A stretch of DNA of 64,000 nucleotides from Piscinibacter sp047602365 (GTDB lineage: Bacteria; Pseudomonadota; Gammaproteobacteria; Burkholderiales; Burkholderiaceae_C). The notes beneath the pieces are model-generated. The model ran no database searches. It had not been told where the DNA came from and saw only the letters and a program-made list of their open reading frames with translations. Below are positions 28,003 to 37,138 of this stretch, one piece after another. Location of the stretch: positions 1,798,001 to 1,862,000 of the forward strand of contig JASGHM010000001.1 of assembly GCA_047602365.1 (NCBI GenBank), written 5' to 3'. The position numbers were made by a program, and so were the translations under genes. How positions within the stretch are numbered: position 1 is the first letter of the stretch; the number at the start of each line of letters is the position of its first letter.

Positions 28003-29036
28003 GCATGAACTGGCGGCGGTTGACCGCCCACCCGCAGTTCTGGCCGGCGCTGGTGCTGGCGCTGCTGCTGGCCGGCAACGGCATCGCCAACCCGCAGTTC
28101 TTCGTGCTGACCTGGCGCGAGGGCCATCTCTACGGCGCGCTGATCGACATCCTCAACCGCGCCGCGCCGCTGATGGCGGTGGCGCTGGGCATGACGGTGG
28201 TGATCGCGACGCGCGGCATCGACATCTCGGTGGGCGCGATCGTTGCCATCGCCGCCGCGGTGGCTGCGGCGCTGATCGGCGGGCAGCTCGTCATCGTCGA
28301 CGGCCAGCAGACCTACGCGACACGCACCTCGATGCCGGTGGCACTGGCCGCGGCGCTCGGCGTGGCCGCGCTGTGCGGCCTGTTCAACGGGCTGCTGGTG
28401 GCCGCCGTCGGCATCCAGCCGATCATCGCGACGCTGATCCTGATGGTCGCCGGCCGCGGCATCGCGCAGCTGATCACGCAGGGCCAGATCATTACGATCT
28501 ACTACAAGCCCTACTTCTTCATCGGCGGCGGCTACCTGCTCGGGCTGCCGTTCGCGCTGTGGCTGGTCGCCGCGCTGCTGGCGGTGATGGCCTGGCTGAA
28601 GCACCGCACGGCGCTCGGCCTGTTCATCCAGGCCAGCGGCGGCAACCCGGCGGCGGCACGGCTGTCGGGCATCAACGCGCGCGGGCTGCTGGTCGGCGTC
28701 TACGCCTTCTGCGGGCTCGCCGCCGGACTGGCCGGACTGATGATTAGCTCCAACGTGAAGAGCGCCGACGGCAACAACGCCGGCCAGCTGCTCGAGCTCG
28801 ACGCCATCCTCGCCGTCACGCTGGGCGGCACCTCGCTGCTCGGCGGCCGTTTCAGCCTGCGCGGCAGCGTGCTGGGCGCGCTGATCATCCAGACGCTGAC
28901 CACCAGCATCTACTCGCTGGGCGTGCCGCCGGAGATCAACCTGGTCGTCAAGGCGGTGGTGGTGTTCCTGGTCTGCCTGCTGCAGTCTCCCGAAGCACGC
29001 GCTTGGGTGACGCGGGCCTGGAGGCCGGCGCGATGA
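27999..29036 (+). CDS. ytfT: Sugar ABC transporter permease (YtfT-like)
   Basis: 345-residue inner-membrane permease of the RbsC/YtfT family with about ten hydrophobic segments. Recognisable are MTVVIATRGIDISVGAIVAIA, GIQPIIATLILMVAGRGIAQ, ASGGNPAAARLSGIN and LELDAILAVTLGGTSLLGGRF. It begins inside the ytfR stop codon (ATGA) and its own stop overlaps the yjfF start, so ytfR-ytfT-yjfF are translationally linked. It forms a heterodimeric channel with YjfF. Confidence 0.94.
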   Translation: MSMNWRRLTAHPQFWPALVLALLLAGNGIANPQFFVLTWREGHLYGALIDILNRAAPLMAVALGMTVVIATRGIDISVGAIVAIAAAVAAALIGGQLVIVDGQQTYATRTSMPVALAAALGVAALCGLFNGLLVAAVGIQPIIATLILMVAGRGIAQLITQGQIITIYYKPYFFIGGGYLLGLPFALWLVAALLAVMAWLKHRTALGLFIQASGGNPAAARLSGINARGLLVGVYAFCGLAAGLAGLMISSNVKSADGNNAGQLLELDAILAVTLGGTSLLGGRFSLRGSVLGALIIQTLTTSIYSLGVPPEINLVVKAVVVFLVCLLQSPEARAWVTRAWRPAR

Positions 29037-30007
29037 GGCTGGACGCGCAGACGCTGCCCAGCTGGGTCGCGGTGATCCTGTTCCTGCTGATGTTCGCCGG
29101 CGGCTCGCTGGCCTACACCGGCTTCTTCTCCGGCCAGGTGTTCCTCAACCTGCTGATCGACAACGCCTTCCTGCTCGTCGTCGCGATCGGCATGACCTTC
29201 GTGATCCTCTCCGGCGGCATCGACCTGTCGGTCGGCTCGGTGGTCGCGCTGACGACCATGCTGCTGGCCTGGGGCGTCGAGCGCGCCCACCTGCCGCCGC
29301 TGCTGCTGATCCCGCTGCTGCTGGCCGGCGGCACGCTGTTCGGCGCCGCGATGGGCGCGGTGATCCAGCTGTTCCAGATCCCGGCCTTCATCGTCACGCT
29401 GGCCGGCATGTTCCTGGCGCGCGGGCTGTGCTACCTGATCAGCATCGATTCGATCGCCATCGGCGAGGCGCAGCTCAGCGCCTGGTCGCAGGCGCGCATC
29501 CCGGTCGGGCCGCTGGGCGAGGTGTCGCCGGGGGTCATCGTCGCGCTGCTGGTGCTGGCGCTCGCGGTGTGGCTCGCCCACGGCACCGGTTTCGGCCGCG
29601 CGGTCTATGCGATCGGCGGCAACGAACGTTCGGCGCAGCTGATGGGCCTGCCGGTGGCGCGCACGCGCATCGCGGTCTACGCGGTCAGCGGGCTGTGCGC
29701 GTCGCTCGGCGGCGTGCTGTTCGGCATCTACACGCTGTCCGGCTACGGGCTGCATGCGCAGGGGCTGGAACTGGACGCCATCGCCGCCACGGTGATCGGC
29801 GGCGCGCTGCTCTCGGGCGGGGTCGGCTACGTGATGGGCACGCTGACCGGCGTGCTGATGCTCGGCGTCATCCAGACCCTGATCATGTTCGACGGCTCGC
29901 TCAGCTCATGGTGGACGCGCATCGCGATCGGCGCGCTGCTCGGCCTGTTCTGCGTGCTGCAGCGGCTGATGGAAAGCGCGCACCGCCGCCGCGGCGAGCG
30001 CGGCTGA
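29033..30007 (+). CDS. yjfF: Sugar ABC transporter permease (YjfF-like)
   Basis: 324-residue permease, the second membrane subunit of the YtfQRT-YjfF importer. Segments: MTFVILSGGIDLSVGSVVAL, IPAFIVTLAGMFLARGLCYL, YAIGGNERSAQLMGLPV, LELDAIAATVIGGALLSGGVG. The ATG overlaps the ytfT stop. It is the last gene of the plus-strand operon gguC-aldehyde dehydrogenase-ytfQRT-yjfF. The Fur-controlled hemP gene starts 81 bases later. Confidence 0.94.
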   Translation: MRLDAQTLPSWVAVILFLLMFAGGSLAYTGFFSGQVFLNLLIDNAFLLVVAIGMTFVILSGGIDLSVGSVVALTTMLLAWGVERAHLPPLLLIPLLLAGGTLFGAAMGAVIQLFQIPAFIVTLAGMFLARGLCYLISIDSIAIGEAQLSAWSQARIPVGPLGEVSPGVIVALLVLALAVWLAHGTGFGRAVYAIGGNERSAQLMGLPVARTRIAVYAVSGLCASLGGVLFGIYTLSGYGLHAQGLELDAIAATVIGGALLSGGVGYVMGTLTGVLMLGVIQTLIMFDGSLSSWWTRIAIGALLGLFCVLQRLMESAHRRRGERG

Positions 30008-30051
30008 ACGGGTCCGCGGCGGGCGAGGCAGAGCACGGCGCCATCGGCTTC

Positions 30052-30081
30052 TTGCAAATGCGACTGGTTCGCATTTAGAAT
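30052..30081 (+). promoter_or_regulatory. hemP promoter with overlapping Fur box
   Basis: A perfect inverted repeat (AAATGCGA at 30056-30063, TCGCATTT at 30069-30076, 5-base centre) matches the Fur-box style of this window. It lies between a -35-like TTGCAA (30052-30057) and a -10-like TAGAAT (30076-30081) with an 18-base spacer. Fur bound here would block RNA polymerase. The likely start of transcription, about 7 bases after the -10, falls at the hemP ATG (30089). Confidence 0.8.
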
Positions 30082-30088
30082 GCGCTGC

Positions 30089-30274
30089 ATGGCCATCGAC
30101 CCGCCCGCGCTGCCCCCGCCACCGCCCGCCGCCCCCGCGGTGACGGCGCCGGCGCTGCCGCGCTGGAGCAGCAGCGTGCTGCTCGGTGAGCGGCGCGAGG
30201 CCCTGATCGACCACCGGGGAGAGCAGTACCGCCTGCGGCTGACGGCCGCGGGCAAGCTGATCCTCACCAAGTAA
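30089..30274 (+). CDS. hemP: Hemin uptake protein HemP
   Basis: 61 residues. The conserved C-terminal part, GERREALIDHRGEQYRLRLTAAGKLILTK, is the HemP/HmuP signature. The N-terminus is Pro-rich and variable. HemP proteins are small Fur-regulated factors of heme uptake, in some Burkholderiales acting on expression of the heme receptor. An in-frame ATG at 30080 also exists; 30089 is preferred for the promoter spacing. No ribosome-binding site is visible, consistent with a leaderless mRNA. No TonB receptor or hmu transporter lies in this window. Confidence 0.9.
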   Translation: MAIDPPALPPPPPAAPAVTAPALPRWSSSVLLGERREALIDHRGEQYRLRLTAAGKLILTK

Positions 30275-30361
30275 GCCCTTCGCTTCATCGGTGGCCCGCG
30301 GGCCGCCTTCGCACCAGCCAGCCCACCGCCAGCCCGTGCTCTTTCGAGACCACGCCTGGCC

Positions 30362-31594
30362 ATGCCGCACCTGCTGCATCCCGGCGGGCAATCCTGCTGC
30401 CCGCCCGAGCTGATCCGCCCGCCCGCGCCACCCATCGGCACGCGCCGCCGTCGCCTGTGGGACCTGCCGGCGCATGCCCACTGCCCGGTGGTCGGCGTCT
30501 GCCTGAGCCTGGTCACGCTGAGGCGGATCGCCGACAAGGCGCTCGGCGGCGAGGTGCTTGCCGGCGACTACGAGCTGCACAGCGGCGCGGTGCAGGAGTG
30601 TGGCCACCGCGGCGCCCTGTCGGAGGCCTTGCAGCGCGAGCTCGACCGTCGCCATGCGCTGGCGCTGAAGCGCAGCGGCGCGCTGAAGGAAACCGATGGC
30701 CTGCGGCGCTGGTGGCTCGATGCGGTGCAGGGCGACGACCTCGCCGGCGCGCTGTGGGCGACGCTGACCCACCCGCGCTGCGACGACGCGCTGGAGGAGC
30801 AGGTGCTGCACGACGTGCACATGCGCCAGCACCAGCTTGGCGAGGGCCAAGGCGAGGAACGCCGCCGCCTCGCCGCGCTGCGCGCCCAGAACGAGGCAAT
30901 ATCCGCCGAGCTGGCGCGCCAGCAGGAGCGTCACGGCCGCGCGGTGGCCGAGCAGTCGCGCAAGGTCGACCAGCTGCAGTCGGCGTTGATGACCGCACGT
31001 GCCGAACTGATCGGCCGCGACACCGTGATCGCCTCGCTGTGGGACCAGCTGCGTGCCATCGAGGCGGCCGCGCCGGGCCTGCGCCAGCGCAGCGAGCTCG
31101 CCGCCGAGCTGCAGACGCAGACCGAGCGTGCGCGCAGCCTCGAGCGCGCGCTGTCACGGTCGAACCTGGCGCTGGACGCCGAGCGGCGCCGTGCCGACGC
31201 GGTGCTGGCTGCGCTGCCGCAGCGCGCGCCGGACAGCGCTGCCGCCGAGCCGGTGACGCCGGCCGATCTCGGCGAACGTGCGGTGCTGTGCGTTGGCGGC
31301 CGGCCGGCCAGCGTGCCGGTGTACCGGCGCATCGTCGAGCACCATGGTGGCCGCTTCCTGCACCACGACGGCGGCGAGCACGACCATGCCGCGCTGCTCG
31401 ACGGCACGCTGGGCAGCGCCGACCTGGTGATCTGCCAGACCGGCTGCATCAGCCACGATGCCTACTGGCGCGTCAAGGAGCACTGCAAACGCACCGGCAA
31501 GCGCTGCGTGTTCGTCGAGAACCCCAGCCGCAGTGGCCTGCGCCGCGCACTGCAACAGCTGGCCGCGGCCGAAAGCGAGGGCAGCCTGCCGTGA
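30362..31594 (+). CDS. DUF2325 domain protein with coiled coil and Cys/His clusters
   Basis: 410 residues. The N-terminal part has possible metal or heme ligands: Cys12-Cys13, His38/His40/Cys41, Cys47, His73, Cys80 and His82. The middle (about 160-300) is a long Glu/Arg/Gln-rich coiled coil. The C-terminal ~95 residues are DUF2325 (RAVLCVGGRPASVPVYRRIVE ... DLVICQTGCISHDAYWRVKEHC), Rossmann-like, with four more Cys. No signal peptide or membrane helix, so probably cytoplasmic. It follows hemP by 87 bases without a terminator, so it is likely in the same Fur-regulated transcript. Function unknown. Confidence 0.8.
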   Translation: MPHLLHPGGQSCCPPELIRPPAPPIGTRRRRLWDLPAHAHCPVVGVCLSLVTLRRIADKALGGEVLAGDYELHSGAVQECGHRGALSEALQRELDRRHALALKRSGALKETDGLRRWWLDAVQGDDLAGALWATLTHPRCDDALEEQVLHDVHMRQHQLGEGQGEERRRLAALRAQNEAISAELARQQERHGRAVAEQSRKVDQLQSALMTARAELIGRDTVIASLWDQLRAIEAAAPGLRQRSELAAELQTQTERARSLERALSRSNLALDAERRRADAVLAALPQRAPDSAAAEPVTPADLGERAVLCVGGRPASVPVYRRIVEHHGGRFLHHDGGEHDHAALLDGTLGSADLVICQTGCISHDAYWRVKEHCKRTGKRCVFVENPSRSGLRRALQQLAAAESEGSLP

Positions 31595-31625
31595 GCGTTG
31601 CGGCGACGCGGCCGGGCTGTTTCTA

Positions 31626-31645
31626 GATAATAATCGTTCGCATTC
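31626..31645. promoter_or_regulatory. Fur-box-like site before the DUF3649 gene
   Basis: GATAATAATCGTTCGCATTC resembles the Fur consensus (GATAATGATAATCATTATC), with the TTCGCATT arm shared with the hemP site. It lies 37 bases before the DUF3649 ATG in an AT-rich island, where a promoter for the DUF3649-PepSY-DUF3325-fur group would fit. Confidence 0.7.
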
Positions 31646-31682
31646 AAGATATCGGCCAACCTTGGCGCCAGCCGTCGCACCC

Positions 31683-31979
31683 ATGAGCTCAGTGCCCCTG
31701 ACACGTCTGCACGTCGCCTCGCGCGTGGCCGCCAGCCTGCTCGGCGGTTATGCCTTCGTGTGGGGTTTCGTGACGCTGGGCATCAGCCTGCTGGTGGCCG
31801 CCGGGGTGGGCTACGACGAGGCGCGCACGTTCGTCTACCTGCTCGCCTTCCTGGTCTTCCTGGCGGCGTTCTGCTGGGCCTTCGCCGCTGCCAGCCTCGG
31901 CCGCGTCTGGGCGGTGCTCGCCGGCGGCGGCGGCGCGATGACGCTCGGCGCCTGGGTGCTGTCGCGCAGCCTGATCTGA
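31683..31979 (+). CDS. DUF3649 family small membrane protein
   Basis: 98 residues with three predicted transmembrane helices (ASLLGGYAFVWGFVTLGISLLV, FVYLLAFLVFLAAFCWAFAAA, AVLAGGGGAMTLGAWVLSR). DUF3649 proteins are found beside PepSY membrane proteins and TonB-dependent siderophore receptors, and are annotated as iron-uptake proteins. Here it lies directly downstream of a Fur-box-like site and 20 bases before the PepSY gene. Likely part of an inner-membrane iron-release module. The biochemical role is not established. Confidence 0.82.
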   Translation: MSSVPLTRLHVASRVAASLLGGYAFVWGFVTLGISLLVAAGVGYDEARTFVYLLAFLVFLAAFCWAFAAASLGRVWAVLAGGGGAMTLGAWVLSRSLI

Positions 31980-31999
31980 TCACCGACGGAGCCCTCACG

Positions 32000-33686
<1,687 letters not shown>

Positions 33687-33694
<8 letters not shown>

Positions 33695-34037
33695 GATCGT
33701 GGTGAGTGCCAAACCCTGGCTGCTGGCCGTCGCGCTGCTGCTCAGCACCTGTGGCCTGGGCTGGCTGGCGCTGGCGATGGAGTCGCACTGGCAGCAGGTG
33801 CGTGGCGATCCGGCCGCCGGCCGCGGCACCGTGCAACTGCTGCGCGTCCTCGGCGCGGCCGCCTTGCTGCTCGCGCTGCTGCTGTGCCTGCGCGCCGACC
33901 ATGCGACGATGGCGGTGCTCGTCTGGGTGATGGCGCTGGCCGCGTCGGCGCTGCTGATCGCGTTTTCGCTGAGCTGGCGGCCGCGCTGGCTGCGCCCGCT
34001 GGTCGCCTGGCTCCGGCCGGGCCGCAGCGATCAATGA
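33687..34037 (+). CDS. DUF3325 family membrane protein
   Basis: 116 residues with three hydrophobic segments (WLLAVALLLSTCGLGWLALAM, VLGAAALLLALLLCL, MAVLVWVMALAASALLIAF) and the motif LAMESHWQQVRG. Part of the DUF3649-PepSY-DUF3325 iron module. The GTG at 33687 overlaps the end of the PepSY gene by 8 bases and has a CGGAGG about 6 bases upstream; an ATG at 33672 in the same frame would add five residues (MRRRP). fur follows 16 bases later. Confidence 0.78.
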
Positions 34038-34053
34038 GCCGAGGCGAGCCGCC

Positions 34054-34500
34054 ATGCCCAACACACCGCGACAACGCATCGACGAGCTGAAGACCAACGG
34101 CCTGAAGGCCACGCTGCCGCGCCTGCGCGTGCTGGAACTGTTCCAGCGCGAGGGCCAGCGCCACCTCGCCGCCGAGGACGTCTACAAACAACTGCTCGCC
34201 GACGGGTCGGACATCGGCCTGGCCACCGTCTACCGCGTGCTGATGCAGTTCGTGCAGGCCGGCCTGCTCAGCCGCCAGTACTTCGAGGGCGGGCGGGCGC
34301 TGTTCGAGCTCAACGAGGGCCGCCACCACGACCACATGGTGTGCCTGCGCTGCGGCAAGGTGGAGGAGTTCTACGACGCCGAGATCGAACGCCGCCAGCA
34401 GGAGGTCGCGCGGCAGCGCGGCTACGAGTTGCAGGAGCACACGCTGGCGCTCTACGGGCTGTGCCGCGACCCGGCCTGCCGGGGTGGCGCGAAGGGCTGA
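34054..34500 (+). CDS. fur: Ferric uptake regulator Fur
   Basis: 148-residue Fur-family repressor. The winged-helix region reads GLKATLPRLRVLELF ... HLAAEDVYKQLLADGSDIGLATVYRVLMQF. Metal sites: the GRHHDHMVCLRCGKVEEFYD block (His/His/Asp/His and Cys-x-x-Cys) and the C-terminal CRDPAC zinc pair. These favour Fur over Zur or PerR. It is last in the iron-module operon, downstream of a Fur-box-like site, which implies autoregulation. It could be the main Fur or a second paralogue; the window cannot tell. Confidence 0.92.
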   Translation: MPNTPRQRIDELKTNGLKATLPRLRVLELFQREGQRHLAAEDVYKQLLADGSDIGLATVYRVLMQFVQAGLLSRQYFEGGRALFELNEGRHHDHMVCLRCGKVEEFYDAEIERRQQEVARQRGYELQEHTLALYGLCRDPACRGGAKG

Positions 34501-34506
34501 GTCGGC

Positions 34507-34523
34507 CGCGGCCTCAGGCCGCG
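34507..34523. terminator. Hairpin after fur, with the facing small gene's stop codon in the loop
   Basis: CGCGGCC and GGCCGCG form a perfect 7-bp stem with loop TCA, which is the stop codon of the minus-strand small gene. It begins 6 bases after the fur stop. No T tract on either strand; probably a shared 3'-end structure. Confidence 0.45.
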
Positions 34524-34606
34524 ACGGGAACGAACAGGTAGACGGCAGCGACGATGGCCGCCAGCGCGGCCCATTCCAGCGCGGCGCGCCAGGTGTCACG
34601 CCTCAT
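34514..34606 (-). CDS. Possible 30-residue single-helix membrane peptide
   Basis: A short reading frame encodes MRRDTWRAALEWAALAAIVA then AVYLFVPVAA: a basic N-terminus and one hydrophobic helix. GGGGAG stands 7 bases before the ATG. It lies 73 bases downstream of bfd on the same strand, so it would share the Fur-controlled bfd transcript. Not recognised as a known family. Short and GC-rich, so chance cannot be excluded. Confidence 0.4.
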   Translation of the reverse strand: MRRDTWRAALEWAALAAIVAAVYLFVPVAA

Positions 34607-34679
34607 GTGCGCGCTCCCCGGGCGGTGTCATCGGCGATCGTGCTGCAGCGGATCCGCGGCGGTGCGAGGTGACGCCCGA

Positions 34680-34922
34680 TCAGGCCACGCTCGCGTGCAC
34701 GTGCACGCTGGCGCGCCCGCTGCCGGCCCGGCCGGCGCAGCAGACGGCCGTGTGGGCATCGTCGCGACCGCGTTCGAAGGTGTCGAGCGCACAGTCGGTG
34801 CAGGCGCCGCAGGCGGTGGCCACGCGCAGCGTGTCCTGCAGCTCCTCGAAGCTGCTGCAGCCGGCACGCGCCTCGCGGACGATCGCGTGGTCGGACACCC
34901 GGTGGCAAACGCAGACGATCAT
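34680..34922 (-). CDS. bfd: Bacterioferritin-associated ferredoxin (Bfd)
   Basis: 80 residues. The four [2Fe-2S] ligands Cys4, Cys6, Cys38 and Cys41 match the known Bfd spacing (MIVCVCHRVSD and ACGACTDC). Bfd reduces ferric iron in bacterioferritin to release it in iron starvation. The C-terminal 25 residues (HTAVCCAGRAGSG..., with His and two Cys) extend beyond the usual Bfd fold. No bacterioferritin gene lies in the window. Expression is probably driven by the Fur-overlapped promoter at 34977-35005. Confidence 0.9.
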   Translation of the reverse strand: MIVCVCHRVSDHAIVREARAGCSSFEELQDTLRVATACGACTDCALDTFERGRDDAHTAVCCAGRAGSGRASVHVHASVA

Positions 34923-34976
34923 GGGCACGAACTCCGACGAGGCAGGGCGGGCAGACCGGACAGGTCCATGGAGACC

Positions 34977-35005
34977 ATGATAATGCGAATCGTTCCTGTT
35001 TGCAA
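34977..35005 (-). promoter_or_regulatory. bfd promoter with overlapping Fur box
   Basis: On the minus strand TTGCAA (35000-35005) and TATCAT (34977-34982) form -35 and -10 elements with a 17-base spacer. The Fur-box-like GATAATGCGAATCGTTCCT (plus-strand reading, 34979-34997) covers the -10 and most of the spacer. Predicted transcription start is near 34970, about 48 bases before the bfd ATG. Confidence 0.8.
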
Positions 35006-35043
35006 TCGAATGGCCGTACCGGCGTGTCGCCCGCTGCCGGCGC

Positions 35044-36110
35044 TCAGGCGCCAGGCGCCGCCAGCAGCCAGTGGTTGTCCAGCCGCATCGCCGCGGCCAG
35101 CGGCCGCGGGGCCGCTGTCGCCGCACCGCGCAGGGCTTGCGCGCGGCCGCCGGCCCACAGCTCGTCGCCGTCCATCGCCAGCGGGCAGGCCTCGGGCAGC
35201 GGCGTGAAGCCGGTCCAGCGGCCGTCGGCGGTCCAGCGCGCAACGCCGCCGGCGCGCGTGGCGCCGAGCGCAAAGCCCTCCGGCGTCGCAGCGACGTCGC
35301 CGGCGTAGCCGGCCAGCGCCTGCGGCTGCGCGGCGATGCGCAGCGCCCGGCCGTCGAACAGCGCCAGCAGCGGCGCTGCGAGCCGCTGCGCCTCGTCGTT
35401 GTGTTCGCTCTGCAGCGCGATCCCGATGCCGCCCTGTGCGTGGCGCGCCAGGTGGCGGATCGACAGCCGCGGATCGGTCAAGGCGCCACTGGCCGAGCAG
35501 TCCACCACCGCGCGCGATCGAGCCGCACCAGCGACGGATCCATCGCCGCACGGTCGAGCTTGACGCGGCCGCGCTCGGGTTGCGTCGGCACGCCGCCGTT
35601 GGCGACCAGCAGCGTGCCGTCGGCATCGACCAGCAGCTGGTGCGCGTCGATGCCGTGGCTGGGCCAGTCGTCCAGCGGCTGCAGGCTGCGCGGGTCGCGG
35701 CGAACCACGCGGCCGGCGCCGCTGTCGGTGTCCGACTCGGTGGTGTAGAGCGCGCCGTGGGCCACGATTGCATGGCCGCATAGGCGGCGCTCGGGTTCGC
35801 TCCACTGCCATTGCGGCTCGCCGCCGCCGCGCCAGCGCAGCAGCCATTCGCCGGGCCGGCGTGCCACCACCAGCAGGCTGCCGTCGGCCTCCAGCCACAG
35901 GCCATGGGCACGCGTCGGCAGTTCGATCGAACGCTGCACACGCAGCGCCGCGTCGTCGCGTGCCTCCAGCCAGCCGGCATGGTGGCGGCCCTGGGCATCG
36001 TCCCAGGCGGCAGCCAGGCGTGGCGCGCTGCGGCCGGTGGCCGCCCGCGCAGCCGGCACCGCCAGCAGCAGGGCCGCCGCCTGGACCAGCCAGTCGCGCC
36101 GCCGCGGCAT
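35044..36110 (-). CDS. DUF1513 family exported protein, frameshifted
   Basis: About 355 residues if intact. The N-terminus MPRRRDWLVQAAALLLAVPAARA has an RRDWL pattern, possibly a Tat signal. The body is beta-propeller-like (DGSLLVVARRPGEWLLRW, GHAIVAHGALYTTESD, HGIDAHQLLVDADGTLLVANGG). Near 35513 the frame breaks after SLVRLDRA and resumes as AVVDCSASGALTDPRLSIRHLARH. The span is 3n+2, so one missing base explains it. Last gene of the imelysin operon; its start overlaps the preceding stop (TGATG). DUF1513 proteins accompany imelysins; function unknown. Confidence 0.85.
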
Positions 36111-37138
36111 CAGTCGCCGTCGGCGTCGGAGAAGCCGACGCGCACGTCCAGTGCCGGAGCCACCTCGGACTCGGCGAGATGCTTCAGGCCGGCCAGCCGG
36201 CGCGCCGCTGCCTGGAGCGCCGGCACGGCGTCGCTGCCCAGGCCGTTGCCGGCCTGCGCTGCCGCGGCGCGCAGCCGGTCGGCCAGCGGGTTCAGCCCCT
36301 TGCCGCGCAGGTAGGTCTCCAGCGGCACCAGGCCGGCGCCGCCGGCCGGTGCCAGCTTGGCGTCGAACACCGCCAGGGCCCGCAGAGCCTGCGCACGCGC
36401 GCTGCGTTCGGCGCCGCTGCTGCCGCTGAGCGCGCGCGGGAACGGCGGCTTCGCACGGACGCGGCTGCGCGCCTCGTGCAGCGGCCGCTCGATGCCTTGC
36501 AGGCGCAACTGCTCGATGCCGCCTATCCATTGGTTGAGGATCTCGCTCATCGCCGCGACGACGGCCTCGTCGTCACGCTCGAGGTCGCGTTGGGCGATGA
36601 AGGCGGCCTTCAGTGCCGCCGCCTCGCGGGCGATGTCCTGCGCCAGTTCGCCGGCGTAGCGGCAATGCTCGGGCGTGAGCTTGGGCGACCACAGCAGCCA
36701 CTCCAGCGCCGCGAAGCCCTTGGCGGCGCTGCCGACCCGTTCCAGCGCAGCCTCGCCGGCCGGCTGCGCCGCGACCGCACGTTCGATGGCCTCCGGCCGC
36801 GTCGGCTGGAAGTCGATGCGCCGCACCGAACGGCGCTCGAGCAGCGGGCCGGCGGCGACGGCGCTCAGGCGCACCCAGGCGAGCAGCGCCTCGCGCCAGG
36901 CCGCTTGCGCCGCCGGGCCGCAGCCGGCGGCCAGCGCGGCGACCAGCGCGTCGGCACGGCCGGCGAACTCCTCGGCGCGTGGCACGAACCAGAACTTCAG
37001 CGCCCCGGCTACGAAGTCCGGCGGCAGGTAGGACGGCACGGCGACGTCGCGCCAGTTGCTCTGCGCCCGCGCTGCGGCCGGCAGCGCCAGCGGCAGCAGC
37101 GCGGCTGCGGCCCGCTGCAACAGCGTGCGCCGTTTCAC
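36110..37138 (-). CDS. Imelysin family protein, second copy
   Basis: 342 residues with GTG start. The N-terminus VKRRTLLQRAAAALLPLALPAAARA carries RRTLL, a possible Tat signal. The helical body has the imelysin-like segments AAKGFAALEWLLWSP (in place of the GxHxxE motif of classic members) and CRYAGELAQDIAREAAALKAAF. Imelysins are periplasmic, iron-regulated proteins, and some EfeO-like relatives bind iron. It is coupled on both sides: GTGA with the di-heme gene and TGATG with DUF1513. Role in iron handling is inferred from family and context. Confidence 0.85.
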   Translation of the reverse strand: MKRRTLLQRAAAALLPLALPAAARAQSNWRDVAVPSYLPPDFVAGALKFWFVPRAEEFAGRADALVAALAAGCGPAAQAAWREALLAWVRLSAVAAGPLLERRSVRRIDFQPTRPEAIERAVAAQPAGEAALERVGSAAKGFAALEWLLWSPKLTPEHCRYAGELAQDIAREAAALKAAFIAQRDLERDDEAVVAAMSEILNQWIGGIEQLRLQGIERPLHEARSRVRAKPPFPRALSGSSGAERSARAQALRALAVFDAKLAPAGGAGLVPLETYLRGKGLNPLADRLRAAAAQAGNGLGSDAVPALQAAARRLAGLKHLAESEVAPALDVRVGFSDADGD

